DNA from: Actinomadura spongiicola
Lineage (GTDB): Bacteria; Actinomycetota; Actinomycetes; Streptosporangiales; Streptosporangiaceae
NCBI RefSeq assembly: GCF_003432485.1
Contig: NZ_QVNQ01000007.1
Location: forward strand, 62,001 to 126,000
Direction of reading: 5' to 3'
Length of the DNA: 64,000 nucleotides
Of this stretch, positions 54,793 through 62,759 are shown piece by piece (positions within the stretch are counted from its first letter, which is position 1; each line of letters starts with the position of its first letter). The translations under genes and the position numbers were made by a program. Under the pieces are notes generated by a model. The model saw nothing but the letters and a program-made list of their open reading frames with translations, had not been told where the DNA came from and did no database searches.

Positions 54793-56438
54793 CGGACCTG
54801 CTGCGCTCCTGCGCCCGCGCCCGGTGGCGGACGCTGGCGTTCGCCACCGCCGGGGGAGTGGTCCGGCAGGCGACCCTGCTCGCCATCCCGTGGTGCGTCC
54901 AGCGCGCCCTCGACGACGGTGTCGTCGCCGGGAACCCGGGGGCGACGGCGCGGTGGGCGCTCGCCGCCGCCGTGCTCGCCGCCGTCCAGTTCGTCGCGCT
55001 GGCGACCTGGCAGTGGCAGGCGCGGATGGCGGAGGCGCGCACCGGCGCCGACCTCCGGAACCGGCTCACCGCGCACCTGGCCGGGCTCGACCGGGCGGCG
55101 CTCGCCGGATACGGGCACGGCGACCTGGCGATGCGCGCCTCCCGCGACATCGACCAGATCCGCATGTGGGTCTACGGGCTGCCGGTCTGGGCGATCATCG
55201 CCACCACGTTCGCGATCGTGCTGCCCGGCGTCGCCGCCCTCGACCTCGTGCTGCTCGGCGTCACGGTGCTGATGGTGCCGCTGCTCGCCGCCGTCAACCT
55301 CGTCTTCCCCGCCCCCTACGAGCGGGCCGGGAAACGGCTGTCGGACGCGCACGCCGCCCGCGCCGACGCCGTGGAGGATCTGCTGTCGTCCGGTGCCGCC
55401 GTCCGCGGCATCGGGGGCGTGCCCGCCCTGCTGGAACGCCACGACGCCCGCAGCGCCGAGGTGGAACGGCTCACCGGGGACGTGGCCCGCATCCAGTCGG
55501 CGTGGGCGGCGCTCGGTCCCGCCGTCCCACGGCTCGCGATCGCCGCCGGGGTCGCCCTCGGCGGCTTCGCGGCGCTGGACGGCAGGATCACGGTCGGCGG
55601 GCTCGTCGCGTTCGCCGTCTGGATGGGCACGTTCACGATCGCCGTGACGGTGCTCGTCGACCGGCTCGTCGACCGCGGCAACGCCGCCGTCGCCGCGCGC
55701 CGCCTCGACGAGCTCTTCGCGCTGCGGCCGTCGGTGTCCGACCCCGCCGACCCGGCGCCGGCCGGCCGGCGCGGCACCCTTACGGCGTCCGGGGTCACCG
55801 CCCGGTACGGTGGCCGCGTCGTGCTCGGCCCGGTCGACCTGAAGATCAGGTCCGGTGAGTTCGTGGCCGTGACCGGGCCGACCGGCTCCGGCAAGTCGAC
55901 GCTGCTGCGGCTGCTGGCGCGCCTCGACGACCCCGACACCGGCACCGTCGTCTGGGACGGCACGGACGTGCGCCGCCTCGGACTGGACGGCCTGCGCGCC
56001 GCGCTCGTCACCGTCCCGCAGCGGCCCGTGGTGCTGTCGGGGACGGTCGCCGACAACCTCCGCGTCGGCCGCGACGTCGACCAGGCGGCGCTGGAGAGGG
56101 CGTGCAGGGACGCCTGCGTCCACGACGACGTCATGGCCCTCCCGGACGGCTACGCCACCGAACTCGGCGAGGGCGGGTCGAGCCTGTCGGGCGGCCAGGT
56201 TCAGCGGCTCGCCCTGGCCCGCGCGTTCCTGCGCGCCGGTGAACGCGCGGGCGGCGTGCTGCTCCTCGACGACGTCACCTCCGCGCTCGACACCGACACC
56301 GAACGGCGGATCCTCGAACGCCTCGCCCGCCGCGACCCCGGAACGTCCGTCGTGTTCGTCACCCACCGGACGGCCGTCATGTCCGCCGCCGACCGCGTCG
56401 TCGAGCTGTCCGGCCCGGGAGGAGAGCGCCGTGGCTGA
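54789..56438 (+). CDS. ABC transporter half (membrane + ATPase), first of a heterodimer
   Basis: 549 residues. Six-helix type-I exporter-fold membrane domain (~1-320) fused to an ATPase: Walker A GPTGSGKST (~363-371), signature LSGGQ (~466), Walker B LLLDDVTSALD with Asp instead of the catalytic Glu, H-loop VTHR. The degenerate Walker B suggests one non-hydrolysing site, as in asymmetric heterodimers. The GTG overlaps the NRPS stop (GTGA). It pairs with the next gene. Two roles are possible: siderophore export, or an IrtAB-like ferric-siderophore importer, since a siderophore-interacting reductase follows immediately and such a domain is fused to IrtA in mycobacteria. Confidence 0.9.
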   Translation: MTDLLRSCARARWRTLAFATAGGVVRQATLLAIPWCVQRALDDGVVAGNPGATARWALAAAVLAAVQFVALATWQWQARMAEARTGADLRNRLTAHLAGLDRAALAGYGHGDLAMRASRDIDQIRMWVYGLPVWAIIATTFAIVLPGVAALDLVLLGVTVLMVPLLAAVNLVFPAPYERAGKRLSDAHAARADAVEDLLSSGAAVRGIGGVPALLERHDARSAEVERLTGDVARIQSAWAALGPAVPRLAIAAGVALGGFAALDGRITVGGLVAFAVWMGTFTIAVTVLVDRLVDRGNAAVAARRLDELFALRPSVSDPADPAPAGRRGTLTASGVTARYGGRVVLGPVDLKIRSGEFVAVTGPTGSGKSTLLRLLARLDDPDTGTVVWDGTDVRRLGLDGLRAALVTVPQRPVVLSGTVADNLRVGRDVDQAALERACRDACVHDDVMALPDGYATELGEGGSSLSGGQVQRLALARAFLRAGERAGGVLLLDDVTSALDTDTERRILERLARRDPGTSVVFVTHRTAVMSAADRVVELSGPGGERRG

Positions 56439-58200
56439 GGTGGTGATGCTCGCCGAGCAGGCCCCGGAACGGCACATCTTCCGCCGCGTCCTGCCCTACC
56501 TGCGCCCGCACCGCGCCGTCCTCGCCAGGACGCTGCTGGTCGTCCTCGGCTGCGCCGGGACCGTCGCCGCGACACCGCCGCTGATCGGCCGCGCCGCCGA
56601 CGCCATCGTCGCCCGCGACCGGGGCGCGCTCACCGTCACGGTCGCCGCCCTCGCCGTCGTGGTCGTCGCGCAGATCGCGCTGGCCCGCTGGAGCGAGCTG
56701 ATGCTGCTGCGCGCCGGTGAGCGCGTCGTCCGGGACCTGCGCGACCAGGCCGTGCACCGGCTCGCGCACGCGCCGCTGCGGTTCCTGGAGGCCCACCGGT
56801 CCGGCGACCTGCTGCGCCGCACCACCGGTGAGGTGACGGAGCTGGCCCAGTTCGTCCGGCGTGACCTGCCGAACCTCGTCGTCATCACCGCGACGCTGCT
56901 GCTCACCACCGTCACCCTGCTCGTCTACTCGTGGCTCCTCACCCTCGTCGTCGCCGTGGTGTTCGTGCCGCCCGCGCTGGTCGCGCTGCGGACCTTCCAG
57001 CGCGGCGCCGAGGCGGCGTTCGGCGGGCAGGCCGCGGCGGAGGCGACCGTCGCCGCCACCCACGGCGAGACGCTGGTCGCGCGGGAACTGCTCCAGACGA
57101 GCGGGGCGCTGCCGTCCTGGCTGGACCGCGTCCGCCGGGAGAACGGTCACGTCGTCACCAAGGCGCGCCGCACCGCCCGCGTCGAGGTGAACCTCGAACT
57201 CGTCAGCCTCATCGAGGGCGTGGCCCTCGCCGTGCTGCTCGGCCTCGGATCGTGGATGGCGGCGAGCGGCCGGCTCAGCATCGGCGCCGTCGTGGTGTTC
57301 GTCCTCGCCAGCCGCACCCTGTTCGAGGGGCTCGGCGACGGCTCCCAGCTCGTCGGGGAACTCCAGATCGCCCGGACCGGCCTGGCCCGGCTGCTCGACC
57401 TCCTCGAATCGCCCGGCTCCCGGCCCATCACCGCCCCTACCAGCGCCCCGTCCAAGACCAGGATTCTGCCGCCGCGTGGGGAGTTGAGGGTGGAGCGCGC
57501 GACATTCGGGTACCTGGACGGGACGCCCGTCCTGCGCGGCATCGACCTGTCGTTCCCGCCCGGCGACCGCGTCGCGATCGTCGGCGTGACCGGATCGGGC
57601 AAGACCACCCTCGGCAAACTGCTGTGCGGCCTCTACCCGCCGGACGCGGGACGCGTCACCTACTGCGGCACCGACCTGCGGGAACTGTCCGGGCCCGCGC
57701 TGAGCCGCGTCGTCGCGCTCGTCCCGCAGACGGTCCACATCCTCACCGGGACCGTCGCCGACAACCTCGCGCTCGTCCCCGGTTCCCCGGGACGCGCCGA
57801 GATCGCCGCCGCCGTCGACCGGCTCGGCCTGCGGGCCTGGGCGGACGGCCTCCCGGACGGCCTCGACACCCGCGTCGGCGTCCGCGGGGAACGGCTGTCG
57901 GCCGGGGAACGCCAGCTCATCGGCCTGGCAAGGGCCGCTCTGATAGACCCGGCCGTGCTCGTCCTGGACGAGGCGACCGCCGACATCGACCCCGTGACCG
58001 CCGGATGGGCCGAACGGGCGCTGGGCGAACTGTGCGGCGACCGAACCCTCATCGTCATCGCGCACCGCCCCGCGACCGTCGAGCTGTTCCCCCGCGTCAT
58101 CCGCGTCGCGGACGGAACCGTAACCGAAAGGAAAGCCCCGCCATGGCACATACAGACCGCCTGGTCCGCATCGTCGAACACCCCATCACGCCGCGCCTGA
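56431..58200 (+). CDS. ABC transporter half (membrane + ATPase), second of a heterodimer
   Basis: 589 residues, same type-I fused architecture. Walker A GVTGSGKTT (~385), signature LSAGERQ, Walker B VLVLDEATADID with the catalytic Glu intact, H-loop IAHR. So this subunit should carry the consensus catalytic Glu that its partner lacks. The GTG at 56431 has GGGAGGAGAG upstream and overlaps the end of the previous gene by 8 bp. Its 3' end overlaps the start of the siderophore-interacting protein gene by 58 bp, an unusually long overlap, meaning the final ~19 codons (from KAPPWHIQTAW on) also encode the start of that protein in another frame. Confidence 0.9.
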   Translation: MAEVVMLAEQAPERHIFRRVLPYLRPHRAVLARTLLVVLGCAGTVAATPPLIGRAADAIVARDRGALTVTVAALAVVVVAQIALARWSELMLLRAGERVVRDLRDQAVHRLAHAPLRFLEAHRSGDLLRRTTGEVTELAQFVRRDLPNLVVITATLLLTTVTLLVYSWLLTLVVAVVFVPPALVALRTFQRGAEAAFGGQAAAEATVAATHGETLVARELLQTSGALPSWLDRVRRENGHVVTKARRTARVEVNLELVSLIEGVALAVLLGLGSWMAASGRLSIGAVVVFVLASRTLFEGLGDGSQLVGELQIARTGLARLLDLLESPGSRPITAPTSAPSKTRILPPRGELRVERATFGYLDGTPVLRGIDLSFPPGDRVAIVGVTGSGKTTLGKLLCGLYPPDAGRVTYCGTDLRELSGPALSRVVALVPQTVHILTGTVADNLALVPGSPGRAEIAAAVDRLGLRAWADGLPDGLDTRVGVRGERLSAGERQLIGLARAALIDPAVLVLDEATADIDPVTAGWAERALGELCGDRTLIVIAHRPATVELFPRVIRVADGTVTERKAPPWHIQTAWSASSNTPSRRA

Positions 58201-58967
58201 CCGAGGTCAAACGCGTCGAGCGGCTCACACCGAGAATGGTCCGTGTCACACTCGGGGGTGAGTGCCTGGACGGCTTCTGCGAGCAGGCGCCCGCCGACCA
58301 CGTCAAACTCTATTTCGCACAGGGCGACGACCCCATGCCCGTGACGCCGTACATCCGCGCCGGTTACGGTCTCGACGATCCCCCCGACGGCAGGCCGCAG
58401 GCCGTCATGCGCGACTACACCGTCCGCCAGTACCGGCCGGACGAGCGGGAACTCGACATCGACATGGTGATCCACGGCGACGGGCCCGGATCGTCGTTCG
58501 CCGCCGCCGCGCGTCCCGGTGACCTCGTCGGCGTGCTCGGCCCGCGCGGCTCCGAGGTCGTCCCGTACGTGTTCGACTGGTACCTGCTCGGCTGCGACGA
58601 GACCGGGCTGCCCGCCCTCGCCCGCTGGCTGGAGGCGCTGCCCGCCGGGGCCAGGGCGTTCGCGTACTGCGAGGTCGCCGACGCCGCAGAGGAGCAGAAG
58701 CTCTGGTCGGAGGCCGACGTGACCGTGACCTGGGTGCACCGCGACGGCGTGCCCCCGGGCCGCAGCGACGCCCTGGAGAAGGCCGTCCGGGCGTTCTCGC
58801 CTCCCGCCGGAGACGGGTACGCCTGGTTCGGCGCGGAGGCCACCACCCTCAAACCCATCCGCCGTTACCTGCGCAACGAGATCGGCATGCCGAAGGAGCG
58901 CGTCGACGTCGACGGCTACTGGAAGGTCGGCGCGGCCGACCACAACCATCACGACGGCCTGGACTGA
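58143..58967 (+). CDS. siderophore-interacting protein (FAD-binding ferric reductase, ViuB/YqjH type)
   Basis: 274 residues. Ferredoxin-reductase-like fold with the FAD motif RDYTVRQY (90-97) and the phosphate-binding region VIHGDGPGSSFAAAARPGD. The C-terminal SIP part contains YLLGCDETGLPALARWLE and the conserved WFGAEATTLKPIRRYLR. These enzymes reduce Fe(III) in the imported complex so the metal can be released in the cytoplasm. The ATG at 58143 follows AAAGGAAAG; the gene starts inside the end of the ABC gene and its stop shares one base with the first permease start (TGATG). The His-rich tail HNHHDGLD is short and of no clear role. Confidence 0.93.
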   Translation: MAHTDRLVRIVEHPITPRLTEVKRVERLTPRMVRVTLGGECLDGFCEQAPADHVKLYFAQGDDPMPVTPYIRAGYGLDDPPDGRPQAVMRDYTVRQYRPDERELDIDMVIHGDGPGSSFAAAARPGDLVGVLGPRGSEVVPYVFDWYLLGCDETGLPALARWLEALPAGARAFAYCEVADAAEEQKLWSEADVTVTWVHRDGVPPGRSDALEKAVRAFSPPAGDGYAWFGAEATTLKPIRRYLRNEIGMPKERVDVDGYWKVGAADHNHHDGLD

Positions 58968-60019
58968 TGCCCGAGGCGAAGCGAACGGGGAAGGGTGACC
59001 GTGGGGCGTGGAGGGGCGCCTCCCGCGGGGGACGGGCACCGGTGGTGCTGGCCGGCCTGGTCGTGCTGCTCGCGGGGGTCGCGGTGCTCAGCCTCGTGGT
59101 CGGCGCCAAGTCCATCGCGCCCGGCGAGGTGTGGCGGGTGCTGCTGCACCGCGACGGCTCCGACGACGCGTTCGTCATCTGGGACCGGCGCGTGCCGCGC
59201 ACCCTGCTCGGTGTCGCGGCGGGCGCCGCCCTCGGCCTCGCCGGCGCCCTCATGCAGGCGCTGAGCCGCAACCCGCTCGCCGACCCCGGTCTGCTCGGCG
59301 TCAACTCCGGCGCCGCGGCCGCCGTCGTCACCACTGGGACGCTGCTGCCGTCGGCGGGCGGCGTCGTCAACATCATGTTCGCGTTCGCCGGCGCGGGGCT
59401 CGCCACGACCGTCGTGTACGCGCTCGGCCGTGGCGGGGCCCGCCGGGCGACGCCCGTCCGGCTCGTGCTCGCCGGGATGGCGACGTCCGCCGTCCTCGTC
59501 TCGTTCACCGCCGCGCTCACCCTGCTCGACGACGACTCCGCCAACAGCCTGCGGTTCTGGCTCGTCGGGTCGCTCGCCGCCGCCAAGGCGGACGAGGTCG
59601 CGCTCGTCACCCCGTTCATCGTCGTCGCCGCCGTCGCCGGGGTGGCGCTCAGCGCGCGCCTCAACGCGCTCGCCCTCGGCGACGAGGCGGGACGGGCGCT
59701 CGGCGTGCACCCGGGACGGGTCCGTGCCGTCACCCTCGTCGTCGTGACGATCCTGTGCGGGGCGGCGACCGCGGCGATCGGTCCGATCACGTTCGTGGGG
59801 CTGATGGTCCCGCACGCCGTCCGCCTTCTCACCGGCCCCGACCTGCGGTGGCTGCTGCCGTTCTCGATGCTGCTGGCACCGGTGGTGCTGCTCGCGTCCG
59901 ACGTGCTCGGCCGGGTCGTGGCGCGTCCCGGCGAACTGGAGGCGGGCGTGGTGACCGCCTTCGTCGGCGCGCCCCTGTTCATCATGCTCGTCCGGCGGCG
60001 GAAGATGGCGGACCTGTGA
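58967..60019 (+). CDS. FecCD-family ferric-siderophore permease, subunit 1
   Basis: 350 residues, about nine to ten membrane helices. Family motifs are RVPRTLLGVAAGAALGLAGALMQALSRNPLADPGLLGVNSGAA near the start, given here only in part (RVPRTLLGV, NPLADPGLLGVNSGA), and GPITFVGLMVPHAVRLLTGPD near the end, where the ATPase-coupling helix lies. It forms the inner-membrane channel with the next gene product, taking the iron complex from the lipoprotein at 31878. The ATG overlaps the preceding stop. Confidence 0.95.
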   Translation: MPEAKRTGKGDRGAWRGASRGGRAPVVLAGLVVLLAGVAVLSLVVGAKSIAPGEVWRVLLHRDGSDDAFVIWDRRVPRTLLGVAAGAALGLAGALMQALSRNPLADPGLLGVNSGAAAAVVTTGTLLPSAGGVVNIMFAFAGAGLATTVVYALGRGGARRATPVRLVLAGMATSAVLVSFTAALTLLDDDSANSLRFWLVGSLAAAKADEVALVTPFIVVAAVAGVALSARLNALALGDEAGRALGVHPGRVRAVTLVVVTILCGAATAAIGPITFVGLMVPHAVRLLTGPDLRWLLPFSMLLAPVVLLASDVLGRVVARPGELEAGVVTAFVGAPLFIMLVRRRKMADL

Positions 60020-61056
60020 TCGCGCCACCCGTCGACGCGCCCACCACGGTGATCCGCCACCACCGGGTCCGGGCCCGGCCGGTCGTCGTCGCCGTGCTGC
60101 TCACGGTCGTCCTCGCCGCCGTCGTCGTCGCGGCCCTCGGCATCGGCGACTACCGGTTGCCGCCCGACCAGGTCGTCGCGACGCTGCTCGGCGGCGGGCC
60201 GCCCGGCGCCGAGTTCATCGTCATCGACCTGCGGCTCCCGCGCGTCCTCGTCGGCTGCGCGGTCGGCGCCGCCCTCGCGGTCGGCGGCGCCATCCTGCAG
60301 AGCCTCACCCGCAACCCCCTCGGCAGCCCCGACATCATCGGCTTCACCATCGGCTCGGCGTCCGGCGGCATCGCCGTCATCCTCCTGTTCGGCGGGGGAG
60401 CCGCGCAGATCTCGGCGGGCGCCGTCGGCGGCGGGCTGCTCACCGCGCTGGCCATCTACCTGCTGGCCTTCCGCGACGGCGTGCACGGCATCCGCCTCGT
60501 CCTGGTCGGCATCGGCATCAGCACCATGCTCGAGGCGCTGAACGCCTACCTGCTCAGCCGCGCCGAGGTGAACGCGGCGCAGAGCGCCTCCGCGTGGCTC
60601 ATCGGCAGCCTCAACGCCCGCGGCTGGGAGGATCTGGGGCCGCTCGTCGCCGTCCTCGCCCTCCTGCTGCCGTGCGTCGCGCTGCTCGGCCGCGACCTGC
60701 GGATGCTCGAACTCGGCGACGCCACCGCCGGGGGCCTCGGCGTCCGTGTCGAGCGGTCCCGGCTGGCGCTGATGGCCGTCGCCGTCGGGTTGACCGCCAC
60801 CGCCGTGGCCGTCGCCGGTCCCGTCGCGTTCATCGCGCTCGTCGCCCCGCAGCTCGCCAAGCGGCTCACCCGCGCGCCGGGCCCCAACCTGCTCACCGCC
60901 GCGCTCATGGGCGCCGTGCTGCTGTCGGTCAGCGACATCGCCGCGCAGCGGATCGTCGCCCCCACGCAACTTCCCGTCGGCGTCATGACCGGCGTGGTCG
61001 GCGGCCTGTACCTGGGCTGGCTCATGCTCACCGAATGGAGGGCCGGACGTGCCTGA
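60016..61056 (+). CDS. FecCD-family ferric-siderophore permease, subunit 2
   Basis: 346 residues. The same family as the previous gene: RLPRVLVGCAVGAAL, SLTRNPLGSPDIIGFTIGSA, and GPVAFIALVAPQLAKRLTRAPG near the C terminus. It starts at GTG 60016, overlapping the previous stop (GTGA), and its own end overlaps the ATPase start by 8 bp. It forms the second half of the permease, as FepD/FepG do for enterobactin. Confidence 0.95.
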   Translation: MIAPPVDAPTTVIRHHRVRARPVVVAVLLTVVLAAVVVAALGIGDYRLPPDQVVATLLGGGPPGAEFIVIDLRLPRVLVGCAVGAALAVGGAILQSLTRNPLGSPDIIGFTIGSASGGIAVILLFGGGAAQISAGAVGGGLLTALAIYLLAFRDGVHGIRLVLVGIGISTMLEALNAYLLSRAEVNAAQSASAWLIGSLNARGWEDLGPLVAVLALLLPCVALLGRDLRMLELGDATAGGLGVRVERSRLALMAVAVGLTATAVAVAGPVAFIALVAPQLAKRLTRAPGPNLLTAALMGAVLLSVSDIAAQRIVAPTQLPVGVMTGVVGGLYLGWLMLTEWRAGRA

Positions 61057-61879
61057 AACCGAGACTCGGCTCGCCGCCCGCGACCTCACCGTCGGCTACG
61101 ACCGCCGTGTCGTGCTCGAACACCTCGACCTGGACGTGCCGGACGGCTCGTTCACCGTCATCGTGGGGCCGAACGCCTGCGGCAAGTCGACGCTGTTGCA
61201 CACGCTCGCCCGCGTCCTGCGCCGCTCGGCGGGGGCCGTCCTGCTGGACGGCGCCGACATCGCGCGGCTGCCGTCCAAGGAGGTCGCGCGGCGGCTCGGC
61301 CTGCTCGCCCAGCAGCCCGTCACCCCCGACGCGATCACCGTCGCCGACCTGGTGTCGCGGGGCCGCCATCCGCACCGGCGGCTGCTGCGCGGCTGGTCGC
61401 GGGAGGACGACGAGGCCGTCGCCCGCGCGCTCGCCGCCACCGACGTCACCGGCCTCGCCGACCGGCATGTCGACGAGCTGTCCGGCGGCCAGCGCCAGCG
61501 GGTGTGGCTCGCCATGGTCCTCGCCCAGGACACGCCGCTCATGCTCCTCGACGAGCCCACGACGTTCCTGGACATCGCCCACCAGATCGACATGCTCGAC
61601 CTGTGCGCGTCCCTGCACGAGGACCACGCCCGCACCCTCGTCGTCGTCCTGCACGACCTCAACCACGCCTGCCGCTACGCGACCCACCTGATCGCCATGC
61701 GGGACGGCGCGATCGTCGCGCAGGGAGCGCCGACCGAGATCGTCACACCCGAACTGATCGAGAAGGTCTTCGGCCTGCCCTGCGAGGTCGTGCCCGACCC
61801 GGTCACCGCGACCCCGCTGATCGTCCCCCTCTCCCGCAGGCACGCGACCGCCGCGAACAGCGACCGCGTCAAGAAGTGA
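61049..61879 (+). CDS. ferric-siderophore ABC transporter ATPase (FepC type)
   Basis: 276 residues. Walker A GPNACGKST (40-48), signature LSGGQ (144-148), Walker B LMLLDEP (164-170), then FLDIAHQIDML and VLHDLNHACRYATH, the typical FepC/FhuC segments. It energises the two FecCD permeases. The GTG start overlaps the previous gene by 8 bp. It is the last gene of the rightward operon; a converging methyltransferase gene ends 7 bp away and I see no hairpin terminator between them. Confidence 0.95.
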   Translation: MPETETRLAARDLTVGYDRRVVLEHLDLDVPDGSFTVIVGPNACGKSTLLHTLARVLRRSAGAVLLDGADIARLPSKEVARRLGLLAQQPVTPDAITVADLVSRGRHPHRRLLRGWSREDDEAVARALAATDVTGLADRHVDELSGGQRQRVWLAMVLAQDTPLMLLDEPTTFLDIAHQIDMLDLCASLHEDHARTLVVVLHDLNHACRYATHLIAMRDGAIVAQGAPTEIVTPELIEKVFGLPCEVVPDPVTATPLIVPLSRRHATAANSDRVKK

Positions 61880-61886
61880 GCGCGGC

Positions 61887-62690
61887 TCACGGTTTGCGGG
61901 CGACGCCTCCGTAGATGGTGACGTGCGTGTCGTCGAGCCTGGCCGCCTCCTCGTCGGGGTGCCAGTGGTGGACGAGGACGACCCCCGGGTCGAGGAGCTC
62001 CAATCCGTCGAAGAACGGCTCCACCTCGGCCTTGGTGCGCGCGACCGTCGGGATGCCGTGGGCGTTGTAGGCGGCGACGCCCGCGTTGACCTCCTCGGGG
62101 GCGCTGTCGGCGGTGGTCGTGGACAGCGCGAGGACGCTGCCCGGGGCCAGCGGTTCCATCAGCCGGTCGATGATCCGCCGCACCTCGGCGTCGTCGACGA
62201 TGAAGTGCAGGATCGCGATCAGGCTCAGCGCGACGGGACGGTCCAGATCCAGGGCCTCGCGCAGTTCGGGGGACTCCAGAATCGTGTCCGGGTCCCGGAA
62301 GTCGGCCTCCAGGTACCGGGTCGTGCCCTCGGGGGTGCTGGTCAGCAGGGCACGCGCGTGGACGAGCACGATCGGGTCGTTGTCGACGTACACGACCCGT
62401 GACTCCGGCGCGACGGCCTGGGCCACCTCATGCAGGTTGGGTGAGGTGGGCAGGCCGGTGCCGATGTCGAGGAACTGCCTGATGCCGTGCTCGGCGGCGA
62501 GCCGGTGGGCCATCCGCGCCATGAAGTTCCGGTTGGCCCGCATGGAGATCGGCAGATGACGCCAACCCTCGACGATGTTCGCCGCGGCGGCGCGATCGGC
62601 GGGATAGTTGTCCTTCCCTCCCAGTAGATAGTCGTAGATTCGTGCTGAATGGGGGATGTCGGTGTTCAAGTCCACGTTGCCGTCGGTCAC
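61887..62690 (-). CDS. SAM-dependent methyltransferase, DUF574 / Methyltransf_19 family
   Basis: About 267 residues. The family start is very recognisable: PHSARIYDYLLGGKDNYPAD, followed by the SAM-binding region FLDIGTGLPTSPNLHEVAQ and VVYVDNDPIVLVHARALL. This family is greatly expanded in actinomycetes with largely unknown substrates, often next to regulatory genes. I preferred the GTG at 62690, which has AGGG seven bases upstream, over the GTG at 62696. It lies on the strand opposite to the siderophore operon and is probably unrelated to it. Confidence 0.85.
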   Translation of the reverse strand: MTDGNVDLNTDIPHSARIYDYLLGGKDNYPADRAAAANIVEGWRHLPISMRANRNFMARMAHRLAAEHGIRQFLDIGTGLPTSPNLHEVAQAVAPESRVVYVDNDPIVLVHARALLTSTPEGTTRYLEADFRDPDTILESPELREALDLDRPVALSLIAILHFIVDDAEVRRIIDRLMEPLAPGSVLALSTTTADSAPEEVNAGVAAYNAHGIPTVARTKAEVEPFFDGLELLDPGVVLVHHWHPDEEAARLDDTHVTIYGGVARKP

Positions 62691-62759
62691 GTCCACACCC
62701 TAGGTATCTGGCGGCAATAGTGAGACCTGCCCGGGATGGGCAGGTCGTTCACTGGCATC

